Positions 54,652 to 64,000 of a DNA stretch of 64,000 bases are shown here, one piece after another; the first letter of the stretch is position 1, and every line of letters begins with the position of its first letter. The notes under the pieces were generated by a model, which was not told the origin of the DNA, searched no databases, and saw only the letters and a list, made by a program, of their open reading frames with translations. Position numbers and translations under genes: made by a program. The stretch is from positions 372,001-436,000 of the forward strand of contig JAMYHL010000003.1 in the NCBI GenBank assembly GCA_025531455.1, in the 5' to 3' direction. Source of the DNA: Apiotrichum sp. Y4204. Lineage: Eukaryota; Basidiomycota; Tremellomycetes; Trichosporonales; Trichosporonaceae.

Positions 54652-56583
54652 CTAGTTGCCGTTGGTAGGGCGCCAGTCGTCCTCGCTCTCGCGGGGGACG
54701 CCAGAGCCGTCGGGGAGGAGACGGAAGCCCGAAGTGCCGGCAGCACCAGCCTCATAGTCGGCCTCAGCCTCGGCCGCTTCAGCAACTTCCGACCTGCTCG
54801 GGCGCGGGAGAAGCGGGAGGTGGCATGCCGGGTGCCTCAGCGCGGGGAAGTACGTGCGGTACGCAATGAAGGCTGGGGAGTGAGCAAAAAAGTCGGAGCT
54901 GCTCGCACCAATTAGGAAACCCAGGGTCGAGCCGACGAGCACGTCCTGCCAGTGGTGGCGATTGTCCATGGTGCGCGAGATGGCCACCATGGCGCCGCCA
55001 AGGAGAGGCGAAAGGGCAAACCACGCACGGTTGCGGTTGCCGTACTGGTCCCACAGGTGCATCTTGCCAGCAAGGTAGAAGGTGAGGAAGCCGAGGCCGG
55101 CAAACGCGAGCGATGAGTGGCCACTGGGGAAGGACTGAGATCAGTAAGGGCTGCAGACCTGTTCCTACCTTGAAGCCGTCATTAAGACGCATAATGTCGG
55201 TCGAGGTGCAGATCTCGACGGTGCTGAGGCCGTAGACGGGCGAGTCTTTAGCCCCCGCGCGGGGAAGACAACGGTTGATAAGGTCGGGGCGAGGGCGACC
55301 GACCATCATCTGCTGGTCAGATCGTCGTCCCAGTCATCGGTACCCGGTCACCCGTAACTACGCACCTTGATGATCTGGGTGACAACGCCGGTCATGGTCC
55401 AGGCCATGGCCAGGCCGCAGAACGAGTTGTGAACGTCCCATGCATTGCGAGCGACGACCAGGGCTATGAGCAGCAGGAATCCAGCGGGGATAAAGAACGA
55501 GACGATGGCGAGGAGACTGTCATCAGCTCTCGGTGCTAGCAGTAGATACTCACCCGGAAGGGACGCGCTCGTGCACGGCAAACGTGTGCTGGATAGAAAT
55601 GTCCTTGAGGGAGAATTCACGCTTGTGGCCACCGGAACGGTTCAGTATAGCAAGGACACCCCTGCGATGAGGTCAGCTGTGCCACGCAAGAATCACGGGG
55701 GAGACATGAGACAGCAGCTTGAGACATGTTAGACACCACCCGCGCCCAGAGGTCCAGATGCCCCGATTCATCCATGGATCCATGGAACGCATGGGCGACA
55801 AGATTCCGATGGATGGGGCCATCGTTCAATCAGGTTGCTTATCCTGATCAACGGATCAACAAGGAAGGGAAGATCTCATGATCTGTTCCGATGATCGGAA
55901 CCCGGTTAACAGATGAAGACCGATCCCGAGTTCTGCGCTTCCGATTCGGAGTGCGGGCCCCGTGTCCACCCGAGGTGGGTGGACGCAGGCGAAACCGAAA
56001 GTGCTCGAGCGAGAGAGAGAGAGCACGAGATCACCACTTGGCGTTCTCCGTTCTCGTATCACGGGAGGACCCTAGAGGCCGAGGCACGAGGTCAAGGCGG
56101 TGACATCCTTGGTCCGCTCTGCAGCCAGGGTCGTAATGGAGTGGGGATAAGCAGTATCGTGACACGACCGACAGAAGCGTGTAGCTGTTGCAAGTCGAGA
56201 CTCGTGTCGTGTTCTTGTAGTATTTCGCTGCTCCGAAGCCAACGCCCCGAACCACACGTTCCATCCCCATCGTGCGAATCCCTCCTCCGAGCACGAGCAC
56301 GGGTAACATGGAACACAAGTTGCCGACGCGGAATCCAGCGACGTGGCCCAGAATCTTGTTGATACTGTGCACATGCACGCCATGCTCAATTTACTCGGAC
56401 AGACACTTACCAGAGGAAGAGGATGAGGATCCAGTCGCTCCAGTAACTCTTGATGAGACGCTTGAGGGTGAATTTACGCGTCTCGGACCCTAGAGCGCGC
56501 CGCGCGGGGCCGTCGCTGTCGTGCTGGGGGAGTTCGAACGAGCGGCGGCTGCCGGGGAAGAGGCCGGCGATAACTTCAGGCAT
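54652..56583 (-). CDS. DPP1: PAP2-family diacylglycerol pyrophosphate / phosphatidate phosphatase
   Basis: Five exons (56411-56583, 55554-55661, 55366-55516, 55169-55309, 54652-55134) give 351 aa. The enzyme removes phosphate from DGPP and phosphatidate at vacuole or other membranes. All three catalytic motifs are present: K-MMVGRPRPD (about 145-153), FPSGHS (about 193-198) with the first catalytic His, and SRTMDNRHHWQDV (from about 244) with the nucleophilic His and Asp. Six membrane helices are visible; FSLKDISIQHTFAVHERVP is the family's luminal start. The C-terminus is hydrophilic and ends in a short acidic tail. Intron 1 (55662-56410, 749 nt) is by far the longest in the window; exon 1 joins to exon 2 with family-correct spacing, so no exon is missing inside it. 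Confidence 0.93.
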
Positions 56584-58742
56584 CGTGGGGGTTACAGCGA
56601 CAGGCGATGCAAAGCTCGATGGCTGTCAGTGACGATGGAGGATGGGGCAAACGAGTGATCATCTAGTTGCTCGCCACCGCTGGGGCTGTTGTGCTACGCA
56701 TGCAGTGCCGTCCGTCCATTGAGTGACAACCCCCCCTCACCTTGCCCTTGGCGGGAATGCTGCTGCTGCATACAGCATCCAGCGCATACAAGCGTAGGTA
56801 GGTGGAGGTTTGAAATGGCCGCATCTGGCTGGCTCGAGCGCAGCTGGCTGGCTGGGTGCAGCCAAATGCAGCCATGGTGCATGGTTGTTGCTGGCCAACG
56901 CTGCTTTGCTCTTGAAATGGGAATCCAGGGTTTCTGCTCTCTCAGCCTACTCAGATCCCTTCCCCCTCTTTTCCGTAGATCCGTAGGGAGGACGATGAAG
57001 TAAACACGTCATTTTTGCACTTGAACACTTTGATGGACGGACATCACTGAACTCTCTCGGTCCGAACCCACCGGTTGCTGCTCTGCCGGTGTGCCCACTT
57101 TTCTGTTCAATCTAGCAGTGGAGATGGGGATAAGCGATGACGGGCCATATCGTATCGTCCATACCTACCGATGACAACATGATTCTGCTGGAGCTGAAGC
57201 TGCAGCTGCGGTTGGCCGGACCGCGATTGTTCCGCTTCCCCCCACTCGGACCGCGGCAAGGCATCGGGTGCAAGGCCAGGGTCAGTTGCGTACATCTCAA
57301 ATCAACATCTCCGGCAGGTGTGCTGTGCAATCGTGCGCTGGTACCCAAAAAGTTCAGAAACGTCCGAGGTACGAGGTCCAGTTATGACGAAAGTTTTCCG
57401 GTGCACTGTTTTTTGGAGCAATTTTTTTCTAGTTTTTTTTCTCTTTTTTTTTTTTTTCACCCTTCACTCTCCCAGAGCACCCAGGACCCACAGTCGGCTT
57501 CTTTTTTTCGTCGTTTTTTTTTTTTTTCTGAGAATGCAGCTGCATGGTGCCATCAGAGCTTGGGAGCAATGTCGACGGAGATACAAGGATAATCCCCCCC
57601 TTCTTGCAGAGTCTCAGAGTGCAGGAGGCGCAGAAGCAGAGCGGTAAGGCTTCCATCGATGCATACATCAGGTCGAGAGGGGGAGAGGAGCCTGCAAGCG
57701 CCAGCGGCCAGCTGCCAGGGTCGCTAACACCGCCAGCCCCACCTGCTGGACCCTGTCGCCTGTGGAGAGCTCTGCTTGGCTGCCTTGGACGGCGTGCACC
57801 CGGCGGCAGTTGGAATGTAGCCCGAGCTGCCCCATCGAATCATGTATCGAGTAGAGAGACTGGCACTCGTCGTTATCATTTCGCTGTAGCAGATCGAGAC
57901 CGAGTACCGAGTAGTACAGAGTGAGACAGTCCCGCCAGACGGACAGAGCATACCAGCCGCTCGTGCGTGTTTTTAGAAAAACAGGATATACATATAGCGG
58001 AACCGTCATACCAAACGCAATCTCTTAGCCCGTGACTCGCGACTTCGTCTCTGGATCTCTTCGTTTCTTTCTCTCCCATCGCTTTCACTTTCTTCTTCTC
58101 GCTTCTGGGTTTGGTTCTCTCAGCACCACTCCCGCATTCCGGCCCTAATCTGCGATATATAATTTCAGGTGAGTCGTCGTTGCTTCGCACCGTGTCGCCC
58201 AGTCTCCGCGTGGTGGATGGCGTTTTTCGTTTTCATGTGCACTAGTCGCTCCACACTGCGGCTTTGCGGCTCTGCGGGTCTGCAGCTGCAGCTTTGCAGC
58301 CCTCGCTACCATCCGCCCTTCTCGGCGTATCTCTGTGCACACCTGCGTTGCCACCTGCGCACTGCGGGGTGCGATAGGGCGCAGCGGCAGCGTGCTATGT
58401 GCGGTGACGAATCACCGTTGCCCTACCCTCCCCGTCGCACTCCGTTCGATCAGGCGAGCAGGACACCCTACAGGGTCTCGATGCTCAGATTTTCCGAGCT
58501 AGCTCGCCCTGCACGTGATGCGGTAGTCGATGCAGTGGATTGCTATCGTCGTCGTCGAGTGGAGTGAAGTTGGAGGGGTGTGTGGCTGGGTGTAATGAGG
58601 CGATGTTCGAGGTAATAACAGCGGCGGCCGGGAAGCGCAGTATGGTGCGCGCTCCGCACATGTGTCCAGCGAGCCATTTTCATCCCCCATATCCTCCATC
58701 GCAACGTCACTCACCATTCTCAGGACTCCCAATCCTTCCACC
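56584..58742. promoter_or_regulatory. Divergent promoter region between lipid phosphatase and NADH dehydrogenase, with T-tracts
   Basis: About 2.2 kb separates two outward-facing start codons and holds no supported gene. Long T-runs cluster at 57409-57527 (several of 8-15 nt), which would exclude nucleosomes. A TATA-like GATATATAATTTC lies near 58154 and a CACGTG E-box near 58512, both on the NADH dehydrogenase side. Confidence 0.5.
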
Positions 58743-60936
58743 ATGGCTCTCCGCCAGCTCGGTAAGTCGCGTTCTGGTGTCCTTCTCGACTGCTCTGTGG
58801 ATCTGTGGGCGGTGTGACCGTGTTCGCCAGCGAACGGAGCTCTGTGAGATGTGCATCTTAACAAATGGATGCAGATTGAAAATCAGCGTGATCTGCATTG
58901 CATTAGAGCCCATCCCGTAACGTGCACGGTTGCGCCCCCTGGTCCAGACGTGTTCTTTGATCGCCAGTACAGATCGCTGACATGGTTCTCCGCCCCTGCA
59001 AATCTCGACGCCGACCTCTACGTTTCTTGTCTTGAATCCAGCTCGTGCCCCTCTTCTCGCACGCTCGTCGCTCGCGCCTCGTGCGCGCGTCGTGTCGTCG
59101 CCTCTCCTGGCTGCCGCGTCTCGTCAGGTTGCGTTGAGCCCCGCTCGCGCTCCCATCGGCGCCTTCCGCGGATATGCGTCGGCGGCTGACCCCGAGCAGG
59201 TGAGTATTTGACACTCATCCAGCGTTGCGCAGCGTAGTGAACTGACCTCTACAGCCCCGGAGGGGACGCTTTGGCCGGTTCGTCCGCAACACGGTCCGCC
59301 TCACCGTTGTCGTCTTCATTGGTGCCACTGCCGCATTCTTCTATGGTGAGTAACCACATCGCAGATAAGGTTGGCAGGTGGTGTGGAATCTTTGCGGACG
59401 TGCGACATTTGGCGCGAGGCTAACGCAAAGTGACCCAGACGGAGACACACCCGCCGGACCAGGAGCCGCAGGACCCCCACAAGCCCACGATGGTGGTTCT
59501 CGGCTCGGGCTGGGGCGCGACCTCGTTCCTCAAGAACCTCGACACGGACGAGTTCAACGTCATTGTCATCTCCCCCCGCAACTACTTCCTCTTCACCCCG
59601 CTGCTGCCGTCCGTCACCGTCGGCACGCTTGAGGCCCGCTCGCTTATCCAGCCGACCCGCTTCATCACCCGCCATAAGAAGCGCGCTGTGCAGGTGTACG
59701 AGGCGGAGGCGCAGGACGTCGACCCGATCAACAAGACGATTACCTTCCAGGGTGAGCTCCACGTCCGTCGAGATGAGGCTAACAGTCAGATGTGTCTGAT
59801 ATTCAGGGCTCGTCCGGCCCGGTGACTATCCACTACGACTACCTTGTCTACGCTGTTGGTTGCGAGAACCAGACCTTCGGCATGAAGGGTGTCACCGAGC
59901 ACGCATGCTTCCTGAAGGAGCTCTGGGACGCAGACAAGATCCGCCAGAGGCTTATGGACTGCATCGAGACCGCCGCGTTCAAGAACCAGCCGGAAGAGGA
60001 GATTGACCGCCTGATGCACATGGTCGTCGTTGGTGGTGGCCCGACCGGTGTCGAGTACGCCGGAGAGCTGCACGACTTCCTGCACGACGACCTCCAGAAG
60101 TGGTACCCCGAGATTGCTGGCCGCCTGCGTATCACCCTTATCGAGGCTCTCCCGAACGTGCTCCCGGCCTTCTCCAAGCAACTCATTCAGTACACCGAGT
60201 CCACGTTCAAGGAGAACAAGATTGAGATCCTCACCCGCACCATGGTCAAGGACGTCAAGGCCGACGCGGTCGTCGTCCAGGATGCCAACAAGGAGATCCG
60301 TGAGATTCCCTACGGTCTTCTTGTCTGGGCTACCGGCAATACCTCGCGCCCGCTTACCCGCAACATGATGTCCAAGCTGCCCCACACTCAGAACGTCCGC
60401 CGCGGTCTCGTCGTCGACGACCACCTCCGCATGCTTGGCGCTGAGGGCATCTATGCGCTTGGTGACTGCACTGCCACCCAGTATGCTCCCACCGCTCAGG
60501 TCGCCTCCCAGCAGGGCAAGTACCTCGCCAAGGAATTCAACCGTCGCGGCAACAAGTTCCGCTACACCCGTGAGGTTGCGGAGCTCCGCGCCAAGGGCGA
60601 TGCTCCGGCAGGCGAGATTGACTCGGTGCTCAAGAAGCTCAACCGTGCTGCCCGCCCCACCCCCTTCCACTACTCGCACCAGGGCTCGCTCGCCTACATT
60701 GGTTCCGAAAAGGCCATCGCCGACCTGCCCCTCTTCAACGGCAACGTGGCGTCCGGCGGTGGCGCCGCCATGCTCTTCTGGCGCTCGGCGTATGTTGTGA
60801 GTAAAAGTGAAACTGGACGATGTTTCTGTACCCAGCTCACAGCCAGTCCACCCTGTACTCTATCCGCAACCGTGCCCTCGTTCTCACGGACTGGCTCAAG
60901 GTCAAGCTCTTCGGCCGCGACGTCTCGCGTAGCTAA
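58743..60936 (+). CDS. NDE1: Mitochondrial external alternative NADH dehydrogenase (NDH-2)
   Basis: Six exons (58743-58761, 59042-59199, 59255-59345, 59431-59751, 59790-60796, 60847-60936) give 561 aa, matching yeast Nde1 in size. It oxidises NADH with ubiquinone without pumping protons. Residues 1 to about 50 form an Arg/Ala/Ser-rich mitochondrial presequence ([20 protein letters not shown]). A transmembrane helix (about 74-89, [17 protein letters not shown]) follows, the layout of external forms anchored in the inner membrane. The FAD fold is [16 protein letters not shown] (G114-S-G-x-G), the NADH fold [16 protein letters not shown] (278-283), then [23 protein letters not shown] and, near the C-terminus, [14 protein letters not shown]. 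No EF-hand is inserted. Exon 1 is only 19 nt and intron 1 is 280 nt. Confidence 0.95.
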
Positions 60937-61080
60937 GAGTGTCGATCTACTTGTATACCCGCCATACTGGCACTTAGATGTATCGCTGCCGTATGCGTCA
61001 CCACTGAAACGCACTGATCAAAACGTGCCAACTCACGATATCAGCGGACCTGCCCACTTCAGGGTTTCATTATATCGCAT

Positions 61081-61153
61081 GTTGCTTACCGCTCAGCCTC
61101 GTTATCAAGTCCCCAAAGCATGGTTATCAAACCTGGCGCTAACACGTGCCACC
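61081..61153 (+). repeat. Degenerate direct repeat, copy 1
   Basis: It shares ordered blocks with copy 2: GCTtACCGCTCAG, CT(c)GTTATCAA, CCCC, AA and GCGCTAACAC. Copies lie 380 nt apart in the same orientation. Confidence 0.55.
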
Positions 61154-61460
61154 GAGTGACACACGGAACTTGGTCTGTATCTGATCAGGGGACAGTGGTA
61201 TGTGGGCTAGATTTTACGCGATGCCGACGCACTCGTCGTGCACTTGTGGCCAATGCGATCTCCATTCCAATACTGCACCTTGATTCGTGGGTCAAACCTA
61301 ATAATCCCCTCTTTCGCGTGCTCTGGTGCAAGCAACGCAGCCTAAGAAGTGGTCAGCTATCGCTTGATGCCGGTAAACTCACCCCACACAGTTGCTTTTC
61401 TGGATGGAGTGACGAGACGCGACGCGAGCGGGCGTGTCCACCTGCAGGGCTTCGTTGACA

Positions 61461-61532
61461 TCTGCTAACCGCTCAGGCTGTTATCAAAATCCCCCGGGAG
61501 CCGTCGTGAAACAGCGCTAACCACACCAGCCC
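61461..61532 (+). repeat. Degenerate direct repeat, copy 2
   Basis: It matches copy 1 in order: GCTaACCGCTCAG, CTGTTATCAA, CCCC, AA and GCGCTAACCAC. The pair may be the ends of a small decayed element or a promoter-type duplication. Confidence 0.55.
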
Positions 61533-61696
61533 ACCTCGAAGCAGCACACTCCACATTAACACATTCGTCCCCCGATTCACCGACCATCGTCCCATCTACC
61601 GTATCATCCAATCACTCCACCATCTTTCTCATACTTGCATCTTTCATCATCTACAATCGACACCTCTCGCGCTATTGAAAAAGGAACGCTATGCGC

Positions 61697-61785
61697 TGGA
61701 CGAGTTAGGAATCGAACCAAAGACCTTGTCAAGATAGGAGTTGGATCCTGCTAATGACACGCTCTACCAACTGAGCTACACGCCC
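61697..61785 (-). tRNA. tRNA-Ala (anticodon AGC) with 16-nt intron
   Basis: Acceptor GGGCGTG/CTCGTCC again shows the alanine G3:U70 pair and the T:T mismatch at 6:67. The D arm is GCTCAGTTGGTAGAGC, the anticodon stem TGTCA/TGACA, the loop TT-AGC-A followed by a 16-nt intron (GGATCCAACTCCTATC) and T38. The T arm is TTTGG-TTCGATT-CCTAA. TTTTT follows 15 nt downstream. Outside the anticodon arm it is identical to the tRNA-Ala(CGC) at 30.95 kb. Confidence 0.92.
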
Positions 61786-62218
61786 GACGAGGACTGCATT
61801 CGGGCCGCGTCTCCGCGGCGAGCGCGGCGAGTAGGAGGGAGAAACGACGACGCGGCGACGGTATAGCGGAGACGGGCTCTCTCCGAGTCTCCGAGAACGG
61901 ACAGTCGCACACGCTCCTCGAAGCCGCGTGGTGCAAGACGTGCCTGGTATCGTCCGTTTCGGAGAACTGACGTTTGCGGGGCAGCAGAATGGGCAGGTGC
62001 TTACGGCCGTCTCGCGCGTCATCTTGTCGGCGTGCAGCTCCCTCCTTGAGGGCCAACTCCGCGGCCGCACCATGTCTGTGCTCGTGCAGAGTGTACAGAA
62101 TATACGAAACTCCGAGCCAGCTAGAACATGTCACATCGCTGCATGGAGGGTACAACACTTGGAATCGTCCAGACTTCCTTGCGGATTTGACTTCTTACAG
62201 ACAGACAGATATCATCCG
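61786..62218. other. Spacer between tRNA-Ala(AGC) and the helical-repeat gene
   Basis: No gene seen. It holds the 5' flank of the tRNA gene and the 3' UTR of the right-edge gene. Confidence 0.6.
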
Positions 62219-64000
62219 TCATATCATAAATATGCTGAATGCGCGCACACGGACATCCTCGGAAGGGTGCTTCCGGAGCTTCCACACCACGTCCCTCCAG
62301 GGCTGCGGCCATTCTCCCCTGTTCGCATCCTCCGCCAGGGCACATGCAAATACGGCAACACTGTAGGTCGGTTCGTCGGCGAGCTGCTGGGCAGCTTGGA
62401 GGGCGGTATCCGCGGGCAAGGCGCGCAAGGCGACTAGAAGGTCGGCGACACGTGCATCGCGGGAGACTCTGTCAATGAGCGTTGGCGTTGCAGCAAAGGC
62501 CGCTCCCACGGCTTGGAAGTGGGCGATGATTGCTGCCGAGTCGGTATCCGCTGGCTCCAAAGATACTGCGAGCGGTATGCCGGCCAAGGACGCGTATTGA
62601 GGGTGTTGCAACAGCAGATCCGCAACATCCCGGCATATCCTTCGAGAAGTCCTCGCATTGTTGGCGAGAGAATCGACGATGGCTTCAATGCGGCGGTATT
62701 TTAGCATATCGCCGGGATCTGAAGCCTGGTCCCGAATGAGAGTATCGATGGCTTCGCACAGAGCTTGCGCGTCATTGTTGGCCAGAGAGATGGCGCCCGC
62801 GAGAGCAATATACCAGAGCTCCTCGCGATAGACGTACGCGTCATGGGTCGTGGACTCGAGATTTGTGATGGCCAGGTGGGCCAAGCGGCGGCTAATGGCG
62901 GGCAGATCAAACTTCGCCACATGATCAGAGGAAACGTTCAAGAGGCCCCGGTCGAACCACCCTGCCGCAGACTTGACGACATCGGAATATGGCGAGTGCA
63001 GCAATGTCGACACGAACTTGACGTACGCGGGGTACAGCTCCACCGAAACTTCAGTGGAGACAACAGCTGTCCGAACATCCTCTTCTGGGTCAATCGAGGC
63101 CACGCGGAGAATGTCCATGCTCTGCAGGGTGTTGAGAAGTGTTTGCAGCGTGGTCTGTACGCAGAGCACGCGAATGTCGCGATGAGTATGCTTATTTGAC
63201 ATTAGCGAGATGACGCACTCGACCTGTCGCGATATCGGAAGGAGTCTGGCAACGAGACCGAGGGCCGCCTTCCGGGTGACAACCTTGCTACCGGATGTGG
63301 TGAGCATGGTAGCGACAATCGGCTCGACCTCTGATGGGCGCAGGAGCTGGGCAGTCTCATATACTCTTGGGGAGGCGATGCGGGCGCGGTCGTCCGCACC
63401 ATACGAGAGCAGGACCGAAAGGTGGGACTCGGACCCTCCCAGGGCGTAGAGACCGGCCTCTGAAAGACGGACGTCGTCGGAATCCACCCATGAAACGGCT
63501 CTCGCTGCTCCGCCTGGCACGATGCTGAAGCCCCGGACGTATTCTGCGCGCCTTTTTGTTGTCACATCTTCGTCGTTGGCATGCCTTTCGAGGTGATCAC
63601 AATATTGTTTCATTTGGGAACTGGTCCAACACTGGACAGCCTTCTTCGCCGCGTAAGGAACCATCCATATGTTCTTGCGATCGGAGAAATGGCCAATAAG
63701 GGGTCCCTTCAAGACCTTTTCGATGAGATCCGTCCGTTGGAGGGTAATGATTCCCGCCATCGTGGGCAAGAGCGCAGAAGATGGATCGATTTCGAGCGCG
63801 ATGCCGGCCCTTTCGCCTTGCGTTTTAGCGGGTGTGAGCCAGCAGAACAATGCCGGCAGCTTGAAATCATTGTCGGCCAGTTCGTAGACCTGTCGGACAG
63901 TCTCGTACAATCCCCGTAGTGGGACTCCGCGAGGGCCAAGTGTACTGACGACGGACAGCACAAAGCCCCAATCCTTGTTGCTGATCGCATCGGCTAGACT
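62219..64000 (-). CDS. Large alpha-helical (HEAT/ARM-like) protein, C-terminal part
   Basis: The frame is open from the right edge (first codons encode SLADAISNKDWGF) to a stop at 62219, 594 codons with no intron signal. It shows repeated amphipathic helices of about 35-45 residues (for example VTRKAALGLVARLLPISRQV, DIRVLCVQTTLQTLLNTL and ALQAAQQLADEPTYSVAVF). There are no membrane segments, enzyme motifs or low-complexity runs. The codon pattern and continuous frame show it is a real gene. I do not recognise the family; the layout suggests a scaffold made of helical repeats. The start and N-terminus lie beyond the window. Confidence 0.75.
   Translation of the reverse strand, partial: SLADAISNKDWGFVLSVVSTLGPRGVPLRGLYETVRQVYELADNDFKLPALFCWLTPAKTQGERAGIALEIDPSSALLPTMAGIITLQRTDLIEKVLKGPLIGHFSDRKNIWMVPYAAKKAVQCWTSSQMKQYCDHLERHANDEDVTTKRRAEYVRGFSIVPGGAARAVSWVDSDDVRLSEAGLYALGGSESHLSVLLSYGADDRARIASPRVYETAQLLRPSEVEPIVATMLTTSGSKVVTRKAALGLVARLLPISRQVECVISLMSNKHTHRDIRVLCVQTTLQTLLNTLQSMDILRVASIDPEEDVRTAVVSTEVSVELYPAYVKFVSTLLHSPYSDVVKSAAGWFDRGLLNVSSDHVAKFDLPAISRRLAHLAITNLESTTHDAYVYREELWYIALAGAISLANNDAQALCEAIDTLIRDQASDPGDMLKYRRIEAIVDSLANNARTSRRICRDVADLLLQHPQYASLAGIPLAVSLEPADTDSAAIIAHFQAVGAAFAATPTLIDRVSRDARVADLLVALRALPADTALQAAQQLADEPTYSVAVFACALAEDANRGEWPQPWRDVVWKLRKHPSEDVRVRAFSIFMI

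Larger units (their letters stand above)
60937..61696. other. Intergenic region with a degenerate direct-repeat pair
   Basis: No gene seen. It contains the 3' UTR of the NADH dehydrogenase, two related repeat copies (listed separately) and, at 61678-61682, the A-run that is the T-run terminator of the minus-strand tRNA-Ala. Confidence 0.55.

Noticed and set aside
1..64000. CRISPR arrays, bacterial operons, prophage or insertion sequences
   Set aside because: Spliceosomal introns, nuclear tRNA introns and fungal protein families throughout show eukaryotic nuclear DNA; no spaced repeat arrays or transposase motifs were seen.

Overview
The window is nuclear DNA from a GC-rich fungus, most likely a basidiomycete yeast of the Tremellomycetes (Trichosporonales is my best guess from gene content and style; I have no alignment to prove it). 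The genes are broken by many very short introns, mostly 30-50 nt, with GTRNGT donors and a CT(G/A/C)AC branch point only about 5-12 nt before the acceptor AG. Reading frames had to be rebuilt across these introns; every splice model given here is in phase and restores family motifs, but none is confirmed by cDNA.

Layout, left to right. A secreted or membrane-anchored stalk protein runs off the left edge (minus). After a gene-poor gap come a PQ-loop vacuolar transporter (minus) and a Bre4/FUSC-type membrane protein (minus), which shares a divergent promoter with a methylenetetrahydrofolate reductase (plus). At 12.4-14.2 kb are two tandem paralogous genes for small secreted 12-cysteine proteins. 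Acetyl-CoA synthetase (minus) follows, and behind its promoter lies about 7 kb with no recognisable gene. At 27.7-31 kb are an intron-bearing tRNA-Val, two divergently transcribed AceTr (GPR1/FUN34/YaaH) family genes, and an intron-bearing tRNA-Ala. RNA polymerase subunit RPB5 (minus) and a 12-exon ABCC transporter (plus) share the next divergent promoter. A second gene-poor block (38.6-45.3 kb) leads into a bHLH transcription factor (plus), which converges on a siderophore-type MFS transporter (minus). Then come a chromodomain protein carrying a DNA base-hypermodification-family domain (minus), a PAP2 lipid phosphatase (minus), an external alternative NADH dehydrogenase (plus), a second intron-bearing tRNA-Ala (minus) and the C-terminal part of a large helical-repeat protein (minus, off the right edge).

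Most genes are ordinary housekeeping, transport and carbon-metabolism genes with no operon-like logic. Acetate use is touched three times: acetyl-CoA synthetase and two AceTr-family proteins about 8 kb away. The most unusual items are: (1) the 51.4-53.9 kb protein, which joins an acidic tail, a helical domain of the 5-hmdU DNA kinase / alpha-glutamyl-putrescinyl-thymine pyrophosphorylase type and a chromodomain; (2) the tandem secreted 12-Cys proteins with Ala-Pro/Glu-Ala pro-segments; (3) an 8-nt microexon that encodes the Pro-Gln of a PQ-loop; and (4) three tRNA genes that all carry tiny introns of 8-16 nt.
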